Source: Vibrio maritimus
Lineage (GTDB): Bacteria > Pseudomonadota > Gammaproteobacteria > Enterobacterales > Vibrionaceae
Length of the DNA: 64,000 bases
NCBI RefSeq assembly: GCF_021441885.1
Contig: NZ_CP090438.1
Span: 1,922,001-1,986,000, forward strand
Reading direction: 5' to 3'
Made by a program: the position numbers and the translations under genes. Shown here one piece after another: positions 40,879-50,174 of the stretch. Every line of letters begins with the position of its first letter. Position 1 is the stretch's first letter. Under the pieces are notes generated by a model. It searched no databases, was not told the origin of the DNA, and was given only the letters and a program-made list of their open reading frames with translations.

Positions 40879-42788
40879 CAGGCTATTTTCTTCAAGCATT
40901 CATATACTTAGTTGCTGCCGTTATCGCCGTGCCGATTGCCAAACGACTTGGACTTGGCTCTGTTCTTGGCTACTTAATCGCAGGTGTTGTCATTGGACCA
41001 ATCATCGGTCTCGTCGGTGAAGAGACCACGACTATTCAGCACTTTGCTGAGTTTGGTGTAGTGATGATGCTATTTTTGGTTGGTCTCGAGCTAGAACCAA
41101 AAATGCTATGGAACATGCGTCACAAGCTGATTGGCTTGGGGGGCATTCAAGTAGGTGGTACAGCGGCAGCGGTGATGGGGATTGCCCTTATTTTCGGCCA
41201 GACATGGAGCATCGCGCTTACCATTGGTTTGATTTTTGCCCTATCGTCGACCGCTATCGTCCTGCAAACCTTTCATGAAAAAGGCCTCGCCAAGACAGAG
41301 GGCGGGCAGAGTTCGTTCTCAGTGCTCTTATTCCAAGATATTGCCGTCATCCCTATGTTGGCATTTATCCCGCTATTGGCCATACCTGAGTTAGTTGAAC
41401 AGGCTCAAAATGCTGTTGAACATGCCGCCGACCACCATGAAGAATTAAGCTTGGTCGCAGGTTTACCTGGATGGGCTTACGGTTTGGTGATCACAGCCTC
41501 TATTGCAGTTGTTGTCGTCGGCGGACATTATTTGAGTCGGCCATTATTCAGGTTCGTTGCATCGTCCGGTCTTCGCGAAATATTCACTGCCACCGCATTA
41601 ATGTTGGTTATCGGTATCGCGGCCTTGATGAGTCTAGTAGGTCTCTCCCCTGCTCTCGGTACGTTCTTGGCAGGCGTTGTATTGGCGAACAGTGAGTTTA
41701 GACATGAGCTCGAATCTAACATCGACCCATTTAAAGGGCTGCTACTTGGCCTGTTCTTTATTACGGTCGGTGCTGGTATTAACTTTGGCATCTTGTTCAA
41801 TGATTTCTTCGTCATCATTGGTTTGACTCTAGGTGTCATGCTCTTGAAAGCAGCGGTGCTTTACGGACTTGCCATCATCTTTAAGATTCGAGACAGCGCA
41901 AGATGGCTATTCACGCTCAGCCTGGCTCAAGCCGGTGAATTTGGCTTCGTTCTTCTCAGTTTCTCGGTTCAAAATCATGTGCTACCGAACGATATCGCCC
42001 AAACGTTATCACTTGTTGTCGCGTTATCTATGTTCCTGACCCCCGGCCTATTTATCTTGTTTGATAAGGTCATCTTGCCGCGTTATGAGAAACAGAGTAA
42101 CGATCGAGAAGCAGACACGGTAGATGAGCGTGGCACCGTGATGATCGCTGGTATGGGACGATTTGGACAAATTGTTAATCGCCTATTAGTTGCTAACGAA
42201 GTGAAAACAGTGGCGCTTGATGTACGAGCGGACCAAGTCGATAACATGCGTCAAATTGGTACCAAAGCCTTCTTTGGTGATGCATCTAAACCTGACATAC
42301 TGCACACCGCAGGTATTGAGGAAACTAAGCTGTTAGTCGTGGCTATTGATAATCAAGAAGCCAGTATCGAGCTTGTAAAATACGTCAAACATACGTACCC
42401 TCACGTCAAAATTCTTACCAGAGCATTTGACCGCGGTCATGGTTACCAATTGAGGCAGGCTGGTGCAGACTATATTGAATCTGAGACCTATCACTCTGCT
42501 CTTGAGCTAGGTGCGAAAACGATGAACTGCCTGGGCTTCCATCCTTTCTTTGTCGAACAGCAGAAAGCCACCTACAAGTCGATTGAGGACAAACAGTCTG
42601 ATCGTTTGTACGAAGGCTGGAAAGGAGGCGCTGAAGGTGAACGCTTCGACAACAACTACCGAGACCTGTTTATTGAATTAGAGGGGCTCATCCGCGACGC
42701 CATGCAAATCGACCGCAATGATAAGCACTCGCGCGAACGCGGCTGGACACCGCCACCAAAAGGCTATGCAGACAAGTTCGAAGAATAG
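40875..42788 (+). CDS. KefC/KefB-type potassium efflux antiporter
   Basis: A 637-residue inner membrane protein of the CPA2 family. About 13 helices fill residues 1-385, then a Rossmann RCK/TrkA-N domain (VMIAGMGRFGQIVNRLLVAN) binds nucleotide and glutathione. A charged tail follows. It exports K+ and lowers cytoplasmic pH in response to electrophile-glutathione adducts, protecting DNA and proteins. Coupled to the oxidoreductase gene by ATGA. KefC versus KefB cannot be decided from this window. Confidence 0.85.
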   Translation: MTGYFLQAFIYLVAAVIAVPIAKRLGLGSVLGYLIAGVVIGPIIGLVGEETTTIQHFAEFGVVMMLFLVGLELEPKMLWNMRHKLIGLGGIQVGGTAAAVMGIALIFGQTWSIALTIGLIFALSSTAIVLQTFHEKGLAKTEGGQSSFSVLLFQDIAVIPMLAFIPLLAIPELVEQAQNAVEHAADHHEELSLVAGLPGWAYGLVITASIAVVVVGGHYLSRPLFRFVASSGLREIFTATALMLVIGIAALMSLVGLSPALGTFLAGVVLANSEFRHELESNIDPFKGLLLGLFFITVGAGINFGILFNDFFVIIGLTLGVMLLKAAVLYGLAIIFKIRDSARWLFTLSLAQAGEFGFVLLSFSVQNHVLPNDIAQTLSLVVALSMFLTPGLFILFDKVILPRYEKQSNDREADTVDERGTVMIAGMGRFGQIVNRLLVANEVKTVALDVRADQVDNMRQIGTKAFFGDASKPDILHTAGIEETKLLVVAIDNQEASIELVKYVKHTYPHVKILTRAFDRGHGYQLRQAGADYIESETYHSALELGAKTMNCLGFHPFFVEQQKATYKSIEDKQSDRLYEGWKGGAEGERFDNNYRDLFIELEGLIRDAMQIDRNDKHSRERGWTPPPKGYADKFEE

Positions 42789-42834
42789 CCTCTTAGGTTT
42801 GGTCACGTGCTAAGGAATAGCCGTAAATCAATCA

Positions 42835-42868
42835 AGGACGGGCTCGCTGCCCGTCCTTCCTATTTTTT
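42835..42868 (+). terminator. Terminator after the antiporter gene
   Basis: The stem AAGGACGGGC/GCCCGTCCTT with a short loop is followed by CCTATTTTTT. Coordinates to within 2 bases. Confidence 0.8.
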
Positions 42869-42915
42869 AGCCATCGTTCGTGACGACAAGTCGGAACAAA
42901 AAACAAGAGAACAAC

Positions 42916-44238
42916 GTGGATAAAGATTCTAAACAGTTAGCCAAGCAATTGTTCAACATGACCTTACCTATGGTACTAGGTGTGCTTTCGCTAATGAGTT
43001 TCCAATTGGTCGACAGTGCCTTCATTGGTCAACTCGGCGTACTGCCTTTGGCAGCGCAAGGATTTACCTTGCCAATGCAGATGGTGATCATCGGGATTCA
43101 AGTAGGCCTAGGCATCGCTACGACAGCCATTATTTCTCGTGCACTCGGTGCCAACAACGAAGAGTATGCCAAGCAGCTCGGCGGATTAATTCTCGTGTTC
43201 GGTAGTTTAGGCGTCGCCATCATTGGTGTGGTGATTTGGTTTATCCGGCACCCTATCCTAGCAATGCTGAGCGCTCCAGAATCCGTTTACCCTGTCATTG
43301 ATAGCTACTGGCCTTATTGGTTGTTGAGCTCTTGGGTAGGGGCTGTACTCTATTTCTACTACAGTGTGTGCAGAGCTAACGGTAATACTGTTCTACCCGG
43401 CATGATGATGGTTATCACTAGCATTATTAACCTTGCCCTAGACCCACTGTTTATCTTTACCTTTGATATGGGGATTAATGGTGCCGCTATCGCGACGGTA
43501 GTAGCGTTTGGTATTGGTATTTTGGTTGTTGCGCCTAAAGTTGTCTCTAAAAACTGGGCGTCATTCAATTGGTCCAACGTGGATATTGCAGAGAGCTTAA
43601 GATCGATATGGAAGATCATGGCACCCGCTATGGTGAGCCAGTTATTACCGCCCCTCTCCTCTATGCTAGCGACAAAACTGCTGGCGACATTTGGCACGGC
43701 TGCGGTTGCGGCTTGGGCTCTTGGCTCTCGTTATGAGTTCTTTGCTATCGTAACCGTGCTTGCACTGACCATGTCGATGCCACCTATGGTGGGTAAACTT
43801 TTGGGTGCGAAGAATCTAGTCGATATTAAGAAGCTCGTGAACATCGCCGTTGCCTATATTTTGGGCTTTCAGTTTGTTGTGGCACTCATCACGCTGCTGT
43901 TTGCTAACCAGCTCTCTGCGCTGATGACCAGTGAAGATAACGTATATCAGATATTGAACTACCACCTTATTTTGGTGCCGTTCAGCCTAGGTCCTCTCGG
44001 TGTCTGTATGTTGATGGTGTCAATATCTAACGCACTAGGTAAAGCTAAGACGGCATTGACCATCTCTACACTACGCTTGTTTGCCTTCTTTTTACCTTGT
44101 TTGTGGGTTGGCGCACAACTTGGAGGTATCCAAGGGCTGTTCTACGGAGCACTAATCGGGAACGTCCTTGCCGGAGTAAGCGCTTGGTTCACATACAGTT
44201 ATTCTGTGAAGCAGCTTGAAAAAGCGCTTTTAAACTAA
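42916..44238 (+). CDS. MATE-family multidrug/cation efflux transporter
   Basis: A membrane protein of about 440 residues with 12 helices in two halves, typical of NorM/DinF-like MATE exporters driven by Na+ or H+. Recognisable pieces are the opening LPMVLGVLSLMSFQLVDSAF, then IGQLGVLPLAAQGF. The start is uncertain: GTG at 42916 (AAGAGA just upstream) is preferred, with GTG at 42880 directly after the terminator as an alternative. Substrates unknown. Confidence 0.85.
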   Translation: MDKDSKQLAKQLFNMTLPMVLGVLSLMSFQLVDSAFIGQLGVLPLAAQGFTLPMQMVIIGIQVGLGIATTAIISRALGANNEEYAKQLGGLILVFGSLGVAIIGVVIWFIRHPILAMLSAPESVYPVIDSYWPYWLLSSWVGAVLYFYYSVCRANGNTVLPGMMMVITSIINLALDPLFIFTFDMGINGAAIATVVAFGIGILVVAPKVVSKNWASFNWSNVDIAESLRSIWKIMAPAMVSQLLPPLSSMLATKLLATFGTAAVAAWALGSRYEFFAIVTVLALTMSMPPMVGKLLGAKNLVDIKKLVNIAVAYILGFQFVVALITLLFANQLSALMTSEDNVYQILNYHLILVPFSLGPLGVCMLMVSISNALGKAKTALTISTLRLFAFFLPCLWVGAQLGGIQGLFYGALIGNVLAGVSAWFTYSYSVKQLEKALLN

Positions 44239-44332
44239 CCTTATGAAATAAAAAGAAAAGCCTTCTTATTTTTGTCAAACGCCCTCTCCTTTGCTACGTT
44301 TAAAATACGTAGTGAAAGGAAAGGTGCAATTA

Positions 44333-44626
44333 ATGAAAATAAACATTCAGACCCATCACGTATCTATCGGTGACGACTCAAGAGAAGAGATAGAAAGCAA
44401 GTTTGAGAAAATTGCGGCTCATTTCCCGCAACTAATTAGCAGCGACATCATCATTAGAAAAGAGCACGACCAACACGAAGTCGAAATATTCACTAACTAC
44501 GAAGGTGTACGAGTCTCTGCTAAAGCGACCCATGACATCATGTACCCAGCGATCGCAGCATCGCTTAAGAAACTCGAAGCAGGTCTTCGCAGCCGTAAAG
44601 GACATCTCAAATCCGGCGCCCATTAA
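44333..44626 (+). CDS. Short HPF/RaiA-family ribosome hibernation protein
   Basis: A 97-residue protein with the HPF/RaiA fold: beta strand INIQTHHVSIGDDSREEIES, helix KFEKIAAHF, then a basic second half (ASLKKLEAGLRSRKGHLK). Such proteins bind the decoding region of 30S subunits and silence ribosomes in stationary phase. The ATG at 44333 has AAGGAAAGG upstream; an earlier frame start is unlikely. It is divergent in sequence from classic HPF, so a paralogue is possible. Confidence 0.75.
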   Translation: MKINIQTHHVSIGDDSREEIESKFEKIAAHFPQLISSDIIIRKEHDQHEVEIFTNYEGVRVSAKATHDIMYPAIAASLKKLEAGLRSRKGHLKSGAH

Positions 44627-44679
44627 TAAGAATGCTGACCACTGTATAGTTTCAGCGGTCCATGCCCTCACTAGATTTC

Positions 44680-44707
44680 AAAGTCGACACTCTGTCGGCT
44701 TTTTTAG
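44680..44707 (+). terminator. Terminator after the HPF-like gene
   Basis: AAAGTCGACA/TGTCGGCTTT (one wobble) with a 3-base loop, then TTTTAG. Confidence 0.75.
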
Positions 44708-44913
44708 TGCTCTACTTTTCCCTACAAAACAATACTGAAATATTTTCTTACCGTGATATTGAACAATCAAATAGCTGCTTTATCGCGCCCTATATCGCTC
44801 ATCATTCGCCTCTCAGATAGTCTCATCGGCTTTTCAACGCCTGTGGCACAAAATGGCAACTTTACAATTTTTATCCCGCTACTATGTGCTCCAGATAAAG
44901 AGGAGCAGACACG

Positions 44914-45078
44914 ATGACCTATAGAGAATTTCAACATACCGACGCCTACAAACTGATGGTAGGCACTGGCGACCTTATCACTTCCATCGCCAATTTCACG
45001 TTCACGGTAATCAAAGCAGTGGCCAAAGCTGGCTACTGGATTACACGCAAAACGTACTTGTGGATCGCCCAGCGATAA
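44914..45078 (+). CDS. Small 54-aa protein before the MscS-family gene
   Basis: ATG at 44914 follows a strong ribosome site (AAAGAGGAGCAG) and opens 54 codons to TAA at 45078, 31 bases before the channel gene. The protein is MTYREFQHTD at the start, then an amphipathic or weakly hydrophobic middle (DLITSIANFTFTVIKAVAKA), then Arg/Lys-Tyr-Trp rich. The codon use looks like its neighbours and the spacing suggests co-transcription with the channel. I do not recognise it. It may be a membrane-associated small protein. Confidence 0.6.
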   Translation: MTYREFQHTDAYKLMVGTGDLITSIANFTFTVIKAVAKAGYWITRKTYLWIAQR

Positions 45079-45109
45079 CCCTGAATCCAACTAACTTTTG
45101 AGAAAGCGA

Positions 45110-46777
45110 ATGAAAAGCAAATTAGCACTTGTTTTAGCATTGGCAATTGGAACTGCCTCTCCCATTACAACTTTGGCTTCGGACAGCGTATCCTCAACCG
45201 ACAACCCTTTATTAACGCAGTCAGAGGCATTGATTCTAGATGTTGAACGCCTCAGCGCGAGCGCTGAGCTCAACCGTTTTGAAGAGAGCATTATCGATCG
45301 TAAGAATGACGCATTACGACAATCACTGTCCGAGCGTTTAACCAGCAATAAAGATGCAGAAATCAACAAGCAGATTGTCGAGAGTCAACTAAGGTTGATG
45401 CAGGACCTTCTCGCCGCTAATGAGCAAGATCTCAAACGCTTATCAAAAGAGTCAAAACAAGCCAACGATGCAGCGAAAGACGAAGTTCAATTCGCTATGC
45501 AAAAACGCATCACCACAATGGATGAATACTATTCAGATCTCTCTACGACGCTAGTATGGGCGTCAGATCTAGGCATAGACACTACAAAGGCACGCACCAT
45601 TCTAGAACGTGACCTTAAGGAACGTGCAGATTTTCTCTATAACTCAGTTTTATATCTCGATAGCCAACTGAATGATGTCAATGACAGACTCGCTTACTTA
45701 CCTGAAGAAGAGAAAGCTGCACTACAAGAAGATGCCATTAGGATCACCGGTCAGATAAATCTGTTGATCTTAAGTCTCGAATCAAGCATTACCCTGCTTG
45801 AAAAATATGGTGTCGACACGACCGAATACAAACAGCTGCTGTTTACGATCACAGGTGATATTAGCACCGACGTCCTCGATGTGAGTGTCATGATGGGGCT
45901 GCTCACCGAATGGCTAGGCGCTTTCAAAGACTGGGCAATGGAACACACACCATCGCTTATCGTTAAGATCTTTGTCTTTGGTATCATTCTTTGGTTATCG
46001 CGCTCATTTGCAAAAATTGTTGGTAAAGCGGTACGCAAGAGTGTCAGTCACTCAACCATGAAATTCAGTGTATTGATGCAAGATTTCTTTGTCTCAATGG
46101 CTCAGAAAGGGGTTACCGCTCTCGGTCTGTTGATCGCATTATCACAATTAGGGATCGAGCTTGGTCCACTGCTTACTGGTTTCGGTGTTGCGGGTGTTAT
46201 CATCGGTTTTGCATTGCAAGATACCCTGTCAAACTTTGCATCGGGCATGATGATTCTAATCTATCGTCCATTTGATGTTGGGGACCTAGTAAAAGTGGCT
46301 GGAATATCGGGTACCGTTAGCCACATGAGCCTTGTCTCTACGACAATACGAACCGTAGATAACCAGCGCCTCGTTATTCCAAACAATAAGATCTGGGGCG
46401 ACACCATAAACAACATCACAGCAGAGAAAACTCGTCGAGTAGATATGACGTTTGGTATTGGCTACGGTGATGATATAGATAAAGCAAAACAGGTATTTGC
46501 AGACATTCTTGCAGCACACCCGAAAGTACTAAAGTCACCTGAACCGATGATTTATGTCCATACCTTGAACGAAAGTTCAGTGGATTTCATCGTCAGACCT
46601 TGGGTGAAAACGGAAGACTACTGGGATGTTTACTGGGAAGTCACCGAAGAAGTGAAGAAACAACTTGATCGCAATGGCATCAGTATTCCATTCCCACAAC
46701 GTGATGTTCACGTGTACCAGCATGCAGCAGCGACAGAAGTCGACTTGCTAACGGTCGCTCAAGCTGGGGCAAAATAA
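45110..46777 (+). CDS. MscS-family mechanosensitive channel with periplasmic domain
   Basis: A 555-residue protein. A signal peptide (SPITTLA) and a long helical/coiled periplasmic region (about residues 25-265) precede the membrane part. TM3 of the MscS core, GFGVAGVIIGFALQDTLSNF, is present. The cytoplasmic beta domain includes PFDVGDLVKVAGISGTV and RLVIPNNKIWGDTI. It should open on osmotic downshock and release ions and small solutes. The extra periplasmic part resembles YbdG/MscM-type larger channels. The start is the ATG at 45110. Confidence 0.85.
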   Translation: MKSKLALVLALAIGTASPITTLASDSVSSTDNPLLTQSEALILDVERLSASAELNRFEESIIDRKNDALRQSLSERLTSNKDAEINKQIVESQLRLMQDLLAANEQDLKRLSKESKQANDAAKDEVQFAMQKRITTMDEYYSDLSTTLVWASDLGIDTTKARTILERDLKERADFLYNSVLYLDSQLNDVNDRLAYLPEEEKAALQEDAIRITGQINLLILSLESSITLLEKYGVDTTEYKQLLFTITGDISTDVLDVSVMMGLLTEWLGAFKDWAMEHTPSLIVKIFVFGIILWLSRSFAKIVGKAVRKSVSHSTMKFSVLMQDFFVSMAQKGVTALGLLIALSQLGIELGPLLTGFGVAGVIIGFALQDTLSNFASGMMILIYRPFDVGDLVKVAGISGTVSHMSLVSTTIRTVDNQRLVIPNNKIWGDTINNITAEKTRRVDMTFGIGYGDDIDKAKQVFADILAAHPKVLKSPEPMIYVHTLNESSVDFIVRPWVKTEDYWDVYWEVTEEVKKQLDRNGISIPFPQRDVHVYQHAAATEVDLLTVAQAGAK

Positions 46778-46780
46778 CCA

Positions 46781-46820
46781 AATGCGAGCATTCTCACCTT
46801 GAATGCTCGCATTATTTTTT
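46781..46820 (+). terminator. Terminator after the MscS-family gene
   Basis: AATGCGAGCATTC/GAATGCTCGCATT, a perfect 13-bp stem with a 7-base loop, then ATTTTTT. Confidence 0.9.
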
Positions 46821-46844
46821 CTAATCAATAACTGAAATTTTTAT

Positions 46845-46860
46845 CGTGATTAATATCACG
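46845..46860. promoter_or_regulatory. CRP-like site before the EmrD-like gene
   Basis: CGTGAT-TAAT-ATCACG is a perfect 6-4-6 dyad containing GTGA-N6-TCAC, 111 bases before the EmrD-like start. Confidence 0.4.
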
Positions 46861-46971
46861 CTTTGTTATTGATGAAAGTCCAAACTGACTCTAATATCTG
46901 CGCCCTAATACTGACAGGGCTATTCCTAGGCAGGTTTAATCACTTCCAATTGTTTAAGAGATATTTGAGAA

Positions 46972-48180
46972 ATGTCATCCAAGTTTCCATTAGCTAAGCT
47001 GACCTTTTTAATCGCTATTTTGACCGCGGTCGGTCAAATGACCCAGACGATGTACGTGCCTTCAATTGGTCAGATGGCAAAAGAGTTCCACGTTAATCCT
47101 GCTATGCTGCAAGCTGTTATGGCGTGTTACTTGATTCCCTATGGTCTTTCACAATTTATATACGGACCATTGTCGGACAAGCTTGGGCGCAAACCTATCA
47201 TTATCTCGGGACTTGCGATTTACCTAGTTGGTGCGCTAATCAGCTTATTTGCTCATTCATTCGAACTGTTTTTGCTAGGAAGTTTTGTCCAAGGCGCAGG
47301 TATCGGCAGCGGTGGTGCAATGTCTCGCACCCTATCTCGCGATTGTTTCTCTGGTGAAGAACTGCATCGTGCAAACAGCATCATTAGTATGTGTGTGATC
47401 TTTTCGCCTCTGCTGGCACCAGTACTTGGTGGCCTGCTTACAGAGACTTTAGGCTGGCGTTCAAGCTACTTATTTTTGACGCTCTTTGCTGTTGCAGTGG
47501 TCATCGTAATGTCATCGAAGTTGGTCGAAACACTGCCTGAAGAACGTCGCACAAAAAGCTCGGCAGTGGACAACTATCGATTTGTTCTGTCCGATCGCCG
47601 CTTCCAAGGTTACGTGATTTGTCTTGTAGCGACGTTTGCTGGAGTCGCAGTGTTTGAAGCAGCAGCTGGTGTGCTATTTGGCGGTGTATTGAAGCTTTCT
47701 GCGCTTACGGTAAGTATTTTGTTTGTCATGCCAATCCCAGGGTATTTACTCGGGGCAGGATTTTCGTCGCTCATCGCAAAACGATTTGGTAATGCAGCGG
47801 CGTTTAAGTTCGGTCTAATTGCTATTATTGTTGGCTCTGTGATCGTCCTTATACCAGGTTTAGAGGGCAGCACAGATGCATGGACACTCACCATTGGTTC
47901 AACGGTTTATTTCTTGGGTGCTGGCATACTCTTTCCAGCTGCAACCACTGGTGCGCTGACCCCGTTTCCGAATCATGCTGGTACTGGTGGTGCAGTTCTC
48001 GGTGGGATGCAGAACCTCGGTGCGGGTCTTGCTACGCTCGCTGCATCAGTCATACCAGCGAGCAGTCAACTACCGCTTGGCGTCATAATGTTAGTCATGG
48101 CTCTTCTTGCTATGTGGGGACTGCATATTGCTAAGCGCGATCGTGGTCGTGATAACACTGGTGGTGCGGTTGCAGTGTAA
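46972..48180 (+). CDS. emrD: EmrD-like MFS drug/H+ antiporter
   Basis: A 402-residue MFS transporter with 12 helices. DHA12-type signatures include YGPLSDKLGRKPIIISG (motif A) and the EmrD-like opening MTQTMYVPSIGQMAKEFHV. EmrD-type pumps, including V. cholerae EmrD-3, export lipophilic cations and detergents. It stands alone, flanked by terminator hairpins. The symbol is given by family resemblance, not by proof of substrate. Confidence 0.75.
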   Translation: MSSKFPLAKLTFLIAILTAVGQMTQTMYVPSIGQMAKEFHVNPAMLQAVMACYLIPYGLSQFIYGPLSDKLGRKPIIISGLAIYLVGALISLFAHSFELFLLGSFVQGAGIGSGGAMSRTLSRDCFSGEELHRANSIISMCVIFSPLLAPVLGGLLTETLGWRSSYLFLTLFAVAVVIVMSSKLVETLPEERRTKSSAVDNYRFVLSDRRFQGYVICLVATFAGVAVFEAAAGVLFGGVLKLSALTVSILFVMPIPGYLLGAGFSSLIAKRFGNAAAFKFGLIAIIVGSVIVLIPGLEGSTDAWTLTIGSTVYFLGAGILFPAATTGALTPFPNHAGTGGAVLGGMQNLGAGLATLAASVIPASSQLPLGVIMLVMALLAMWGLHIAKRDRGRDNTGGAVAV

Positions 48181-48189
48181 AGCACTTGG

Positions 48190-48220
48190 TTATGCATTCA
48201 CTTATGCATTCACTTATGCA
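48190..48220 (+). repeat. 12-bp tandem repeat, 2.6 copies
   Basis: TTATGCATTCAC at 48190-48201 and 48202-48213, then TTATGCA to 48220, directly next to the hairpin. Both lie just past the EmrD-like stop. Confidence 0.8.
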
Positions 48221-48248
48221 GCGCGTCTTGAAGACGAAGACGCGCTGC
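48218..48248 (+). terminator. Hairpin after the EmrD-like gene
   Basis: GCAGCGCGTCTT/AAGACGCGCTGC, a perfect GC-rich 12-bp stem with a 7-base loop. The weak T-run (TTGAT) makes its termination strength uncertain. Confidence 0.6.
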
Positions 48249-48430
48249 TTGATAAAGATCATGGAAGTCCCCTTCTCCACAATAAACTCAGGCACAAGTT
48301 TGATTTTGCGCTGACATTTCTCTAAGATGCGCCACCTTGAGCAATTGAGTAATCACTCAAATCTGTTGCTAAACCGCTTTGGTTGTTATGACTACCATCC
48401 AAACTAAGTGGTCTTCAAGTAACTCGTCTC

Positions 48431-48619
48431 GATGAGGATCGGACTCTCATCACGCTCACATCATTTAGAGGGGAATGACCCTCGACTCTTTGAGAAGCCT
48501 GCCAATTATGGCGCTCTCTATTCAGGCTCGGTGACCGGCTTTGTTTGCCCGAACCTCACTGACCAAATACACAATGTGACTGAGTAGCAATTTGGCTACT
48601 TCTGCTCGCCTAGCGAGCA
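48431..48619 (+). ncRNA. Structured 5' leader, possible cis-regulatory RNA
   Basis: Successive stems can be drawn: GATGAG/CTCATC (48431-48451), GAGGG/CCCTC (48468-48483), AGCCTG/CAGGCT (48496-48528) with inner GCCA/TGGC, AGTAGC/GCTACT (48583-48600) and TGCTCGC/GCGAGCA (48603-48619). The last lies about 18 bases before the ribosome site of the GltS-like gene. The density of stems over 190 bases is more than chance spacing usually gives, but no family was recognised. Confidence 0.3.
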
Positions 48620-48647
48620 ATAAACTATTATAACGATAGGAGTTTTT

Positions 48648-49985
48648 ATGCCTAACGGATTGATGCTGTCCGATCTAGCGATCGCTGGCGGACTGCTGCT
48701 TTTAGGGAAAGTACTTCGAGTACACCTCACTGTTTTCCAAAGAATGTACTTGCCCTCGGCTGTTATTGCCGGGCTTCTCGGTTTGGCGCTCGGCCCTGCA
48801 GGCGCTGACATTTTGCCGTGGACGGATACCTTTGCAAGCAACGCTGGCCTTTTAACTGCTGCACTTTTCTCAGCGCTTGGTCTTGCAACCGATGTTCCGT
48901 CACCTTCAGTCGTGGCAAAACGCGCAGGTAGTATGTGGGCGTTCAACCAAGTAGCCTCCGTATCTCAGTGGTTGTTTGCTGCGATGTTTGGTCTGTTTTT
49001 AGCGTCTTTTGTATTCTCTGACCTAACACCAGCGTTCGGGATCCCAATGGCGGCAGGCTTTATGGGCGGTCACGGCACCTCGGCGGTTGTCGGTGATATC
49101 TTCACGAACCTTGGCTGGGAAGACGCATTTACGCTAAGCCTTACATTTGCCACCGCAGGTATTTTTATCTCTATCTCTGTTGGCATGATCATTTTGCAAG
49201 TTGCCCTCAAGCTTGGCTTAATCAAGCGCTTTAACAGCTTTCACAAGATGAATGATCACGAGCGTAAAGGTCTTATTGAAGAAGATGAACAACGCTGGGC
49301 GATGAAATCTACCATGTCGTCGTTGTCCGTTGACTCTTTTGCGATCCATGCTGCTTTGGTGGTTGTCGTGACCGCTTTTTCTTATGTGGCAGCGGATTTT
49401 TTATCTTCTTTTCATGACAAAGTTCAAATCCCAACCTTTGTAACGGGTTTTCTAGGCGGAATGTTCGTGCGTATGGTGGCTCAGCGTACCGGCGCATCTC
49501 AATACCTTTGTGATGGTGCCTTCAATCATGCCTCAGGTATTAGTACTGACTACCTCATCGTGTTTGGTATTTCAGCCATCAAAATTACAGTACTCGTGCA
49601 GTATCTGCTACCAATGACTCTACTTGCCATCGGCGGTATTTGTTTCACTCTGTTCCTTATTTTCTGGGTGGCACCCCGTATACTTGGCGATAACTGGTTT
49701 GAGAAAGGCATCTTTTCTTGGGGATGGCTAACGGGTACGGTCGCAATGGGTATTGCGCTACTTCGCATCGTCGATCCAAATATGAAAAGCAAAGTATTGG
49801 ACGACTATGCTATTGCTTATGTTCCAGGGTCCATCACCGATATATTTATTATTTCTCTGATGCCAATTGCTATGTATTCCGGTTACCACTGGGAAGCGTT
49901 AGCCGTTGGTCTTAGCTACATCGCGTTTGTTCTTTTTGTTTGGCGCTTTGTATTCCAAAAGTCAGGACAACTCGTGACAGAATAG
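48648..49985 (+). CDS. Second GltS-like sodium symporter
   Basis: A 445-residue membrane protein related to GltS. It has the first-half signature MGGHGTSAVVGDIFTNLGW and, in the second half, a diverged counterpart around CDGAFNHASGISTDYLIVFG. It is about 40 residues longer than GltS, with a charged loop near residues 195-225. The substrate may be glutamate or another anion. A strong ribosome site (ATAGGAG) precedes the ATG. The long structured leader suggests control at the RNA level. Confidence 0.75.
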   Translation: MPNGLMLSDLAIAGGLLLLGKVLRVHLTVFQRMYLPSAVIAGLLGLALGPAGADILPWTDTFASNAGLLTAALFSALGLATDVPSPSVVAKRAGSMWAFNQVASVSQWLFAAMFGLFLASFVFSDLTPAFGIPMAAGFMGGHGTSAVVGDIFTNLGWEDAFTLSLTFATAGIFISISVGMIILQVALKLGLIKRFNSFHKMNDHERKGLIEEDEQRWAMKSTMSSLSVDSFAIHAALVVVVTAFSYVAADFLSSFHDKVQIPTFVTGFLGGMFVRMVAQRTGASQYLCDGAFNHASGISTDYLIVFGISAIKITVLVQYLLPMTLLAIGGICFTLFLIFWVAPRILGDNWFEKGIFSWGWLTGTVAMGIALLRIVDPNMKSKVLDDYAIAYVPGSITDIFIISLMPIAMYSGYHWEALAVGLSYIAFVLFVWRFVFQKSGQLVTE

Positions 49986-49991
49986 ACCCAC

Positions 49992-50018
49992 AAGGCGGCA
50001 ACATTTGCCGCCTTTTTT
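49992..50018 (+). terminator. Terminator after the GltS-like gene
   Basis: AAGGCGGCAA/TTGCCGCCTT, a perfect 10-bp stem with loop CAT, followed by TTTT, 7 bases past the stop codon. Confidence 0.9.
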
Positions 50019-50174
50019 CTACCAAACCTGCCGACATAACCGACACAACAATGCTCACCCTTACCAAACCACGACTTTTATTTTGATTTCAGTCAGTTAA
50101 CATTGCATTATGGTTAATAGAGACTAGAATAAAAAACGTGTCTCGCCCCCAAGCCATGGAAGGAGTAGTTGGAG

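Larger units (their letters stand above)
48181..48647 (+). promoter_or_regulatory. Region between EmrD-like gene and second GltS-like gene
   Basis: 467 bases without a gene. It holds 2.6 copies of a 12-bp tandem repeat, a perfect 12-bp hairpin that probably ends the EmrD-like transcript, and a long series of predicted stems (48431-48619) leading to the ribosome site (ATAGGAG) of the next gene. The leader region could be a regulatory RNA; I could not match it to a known riboswitch by eye. Confidence 0.45.

Noticed and set aside
48431..48619. Lysine riboswitch or Qrr-type small RNA before the GltS-like gene
   Set aside because: Conserved core sequences of either were not found by eye; kept only as an unassigned structured leader.
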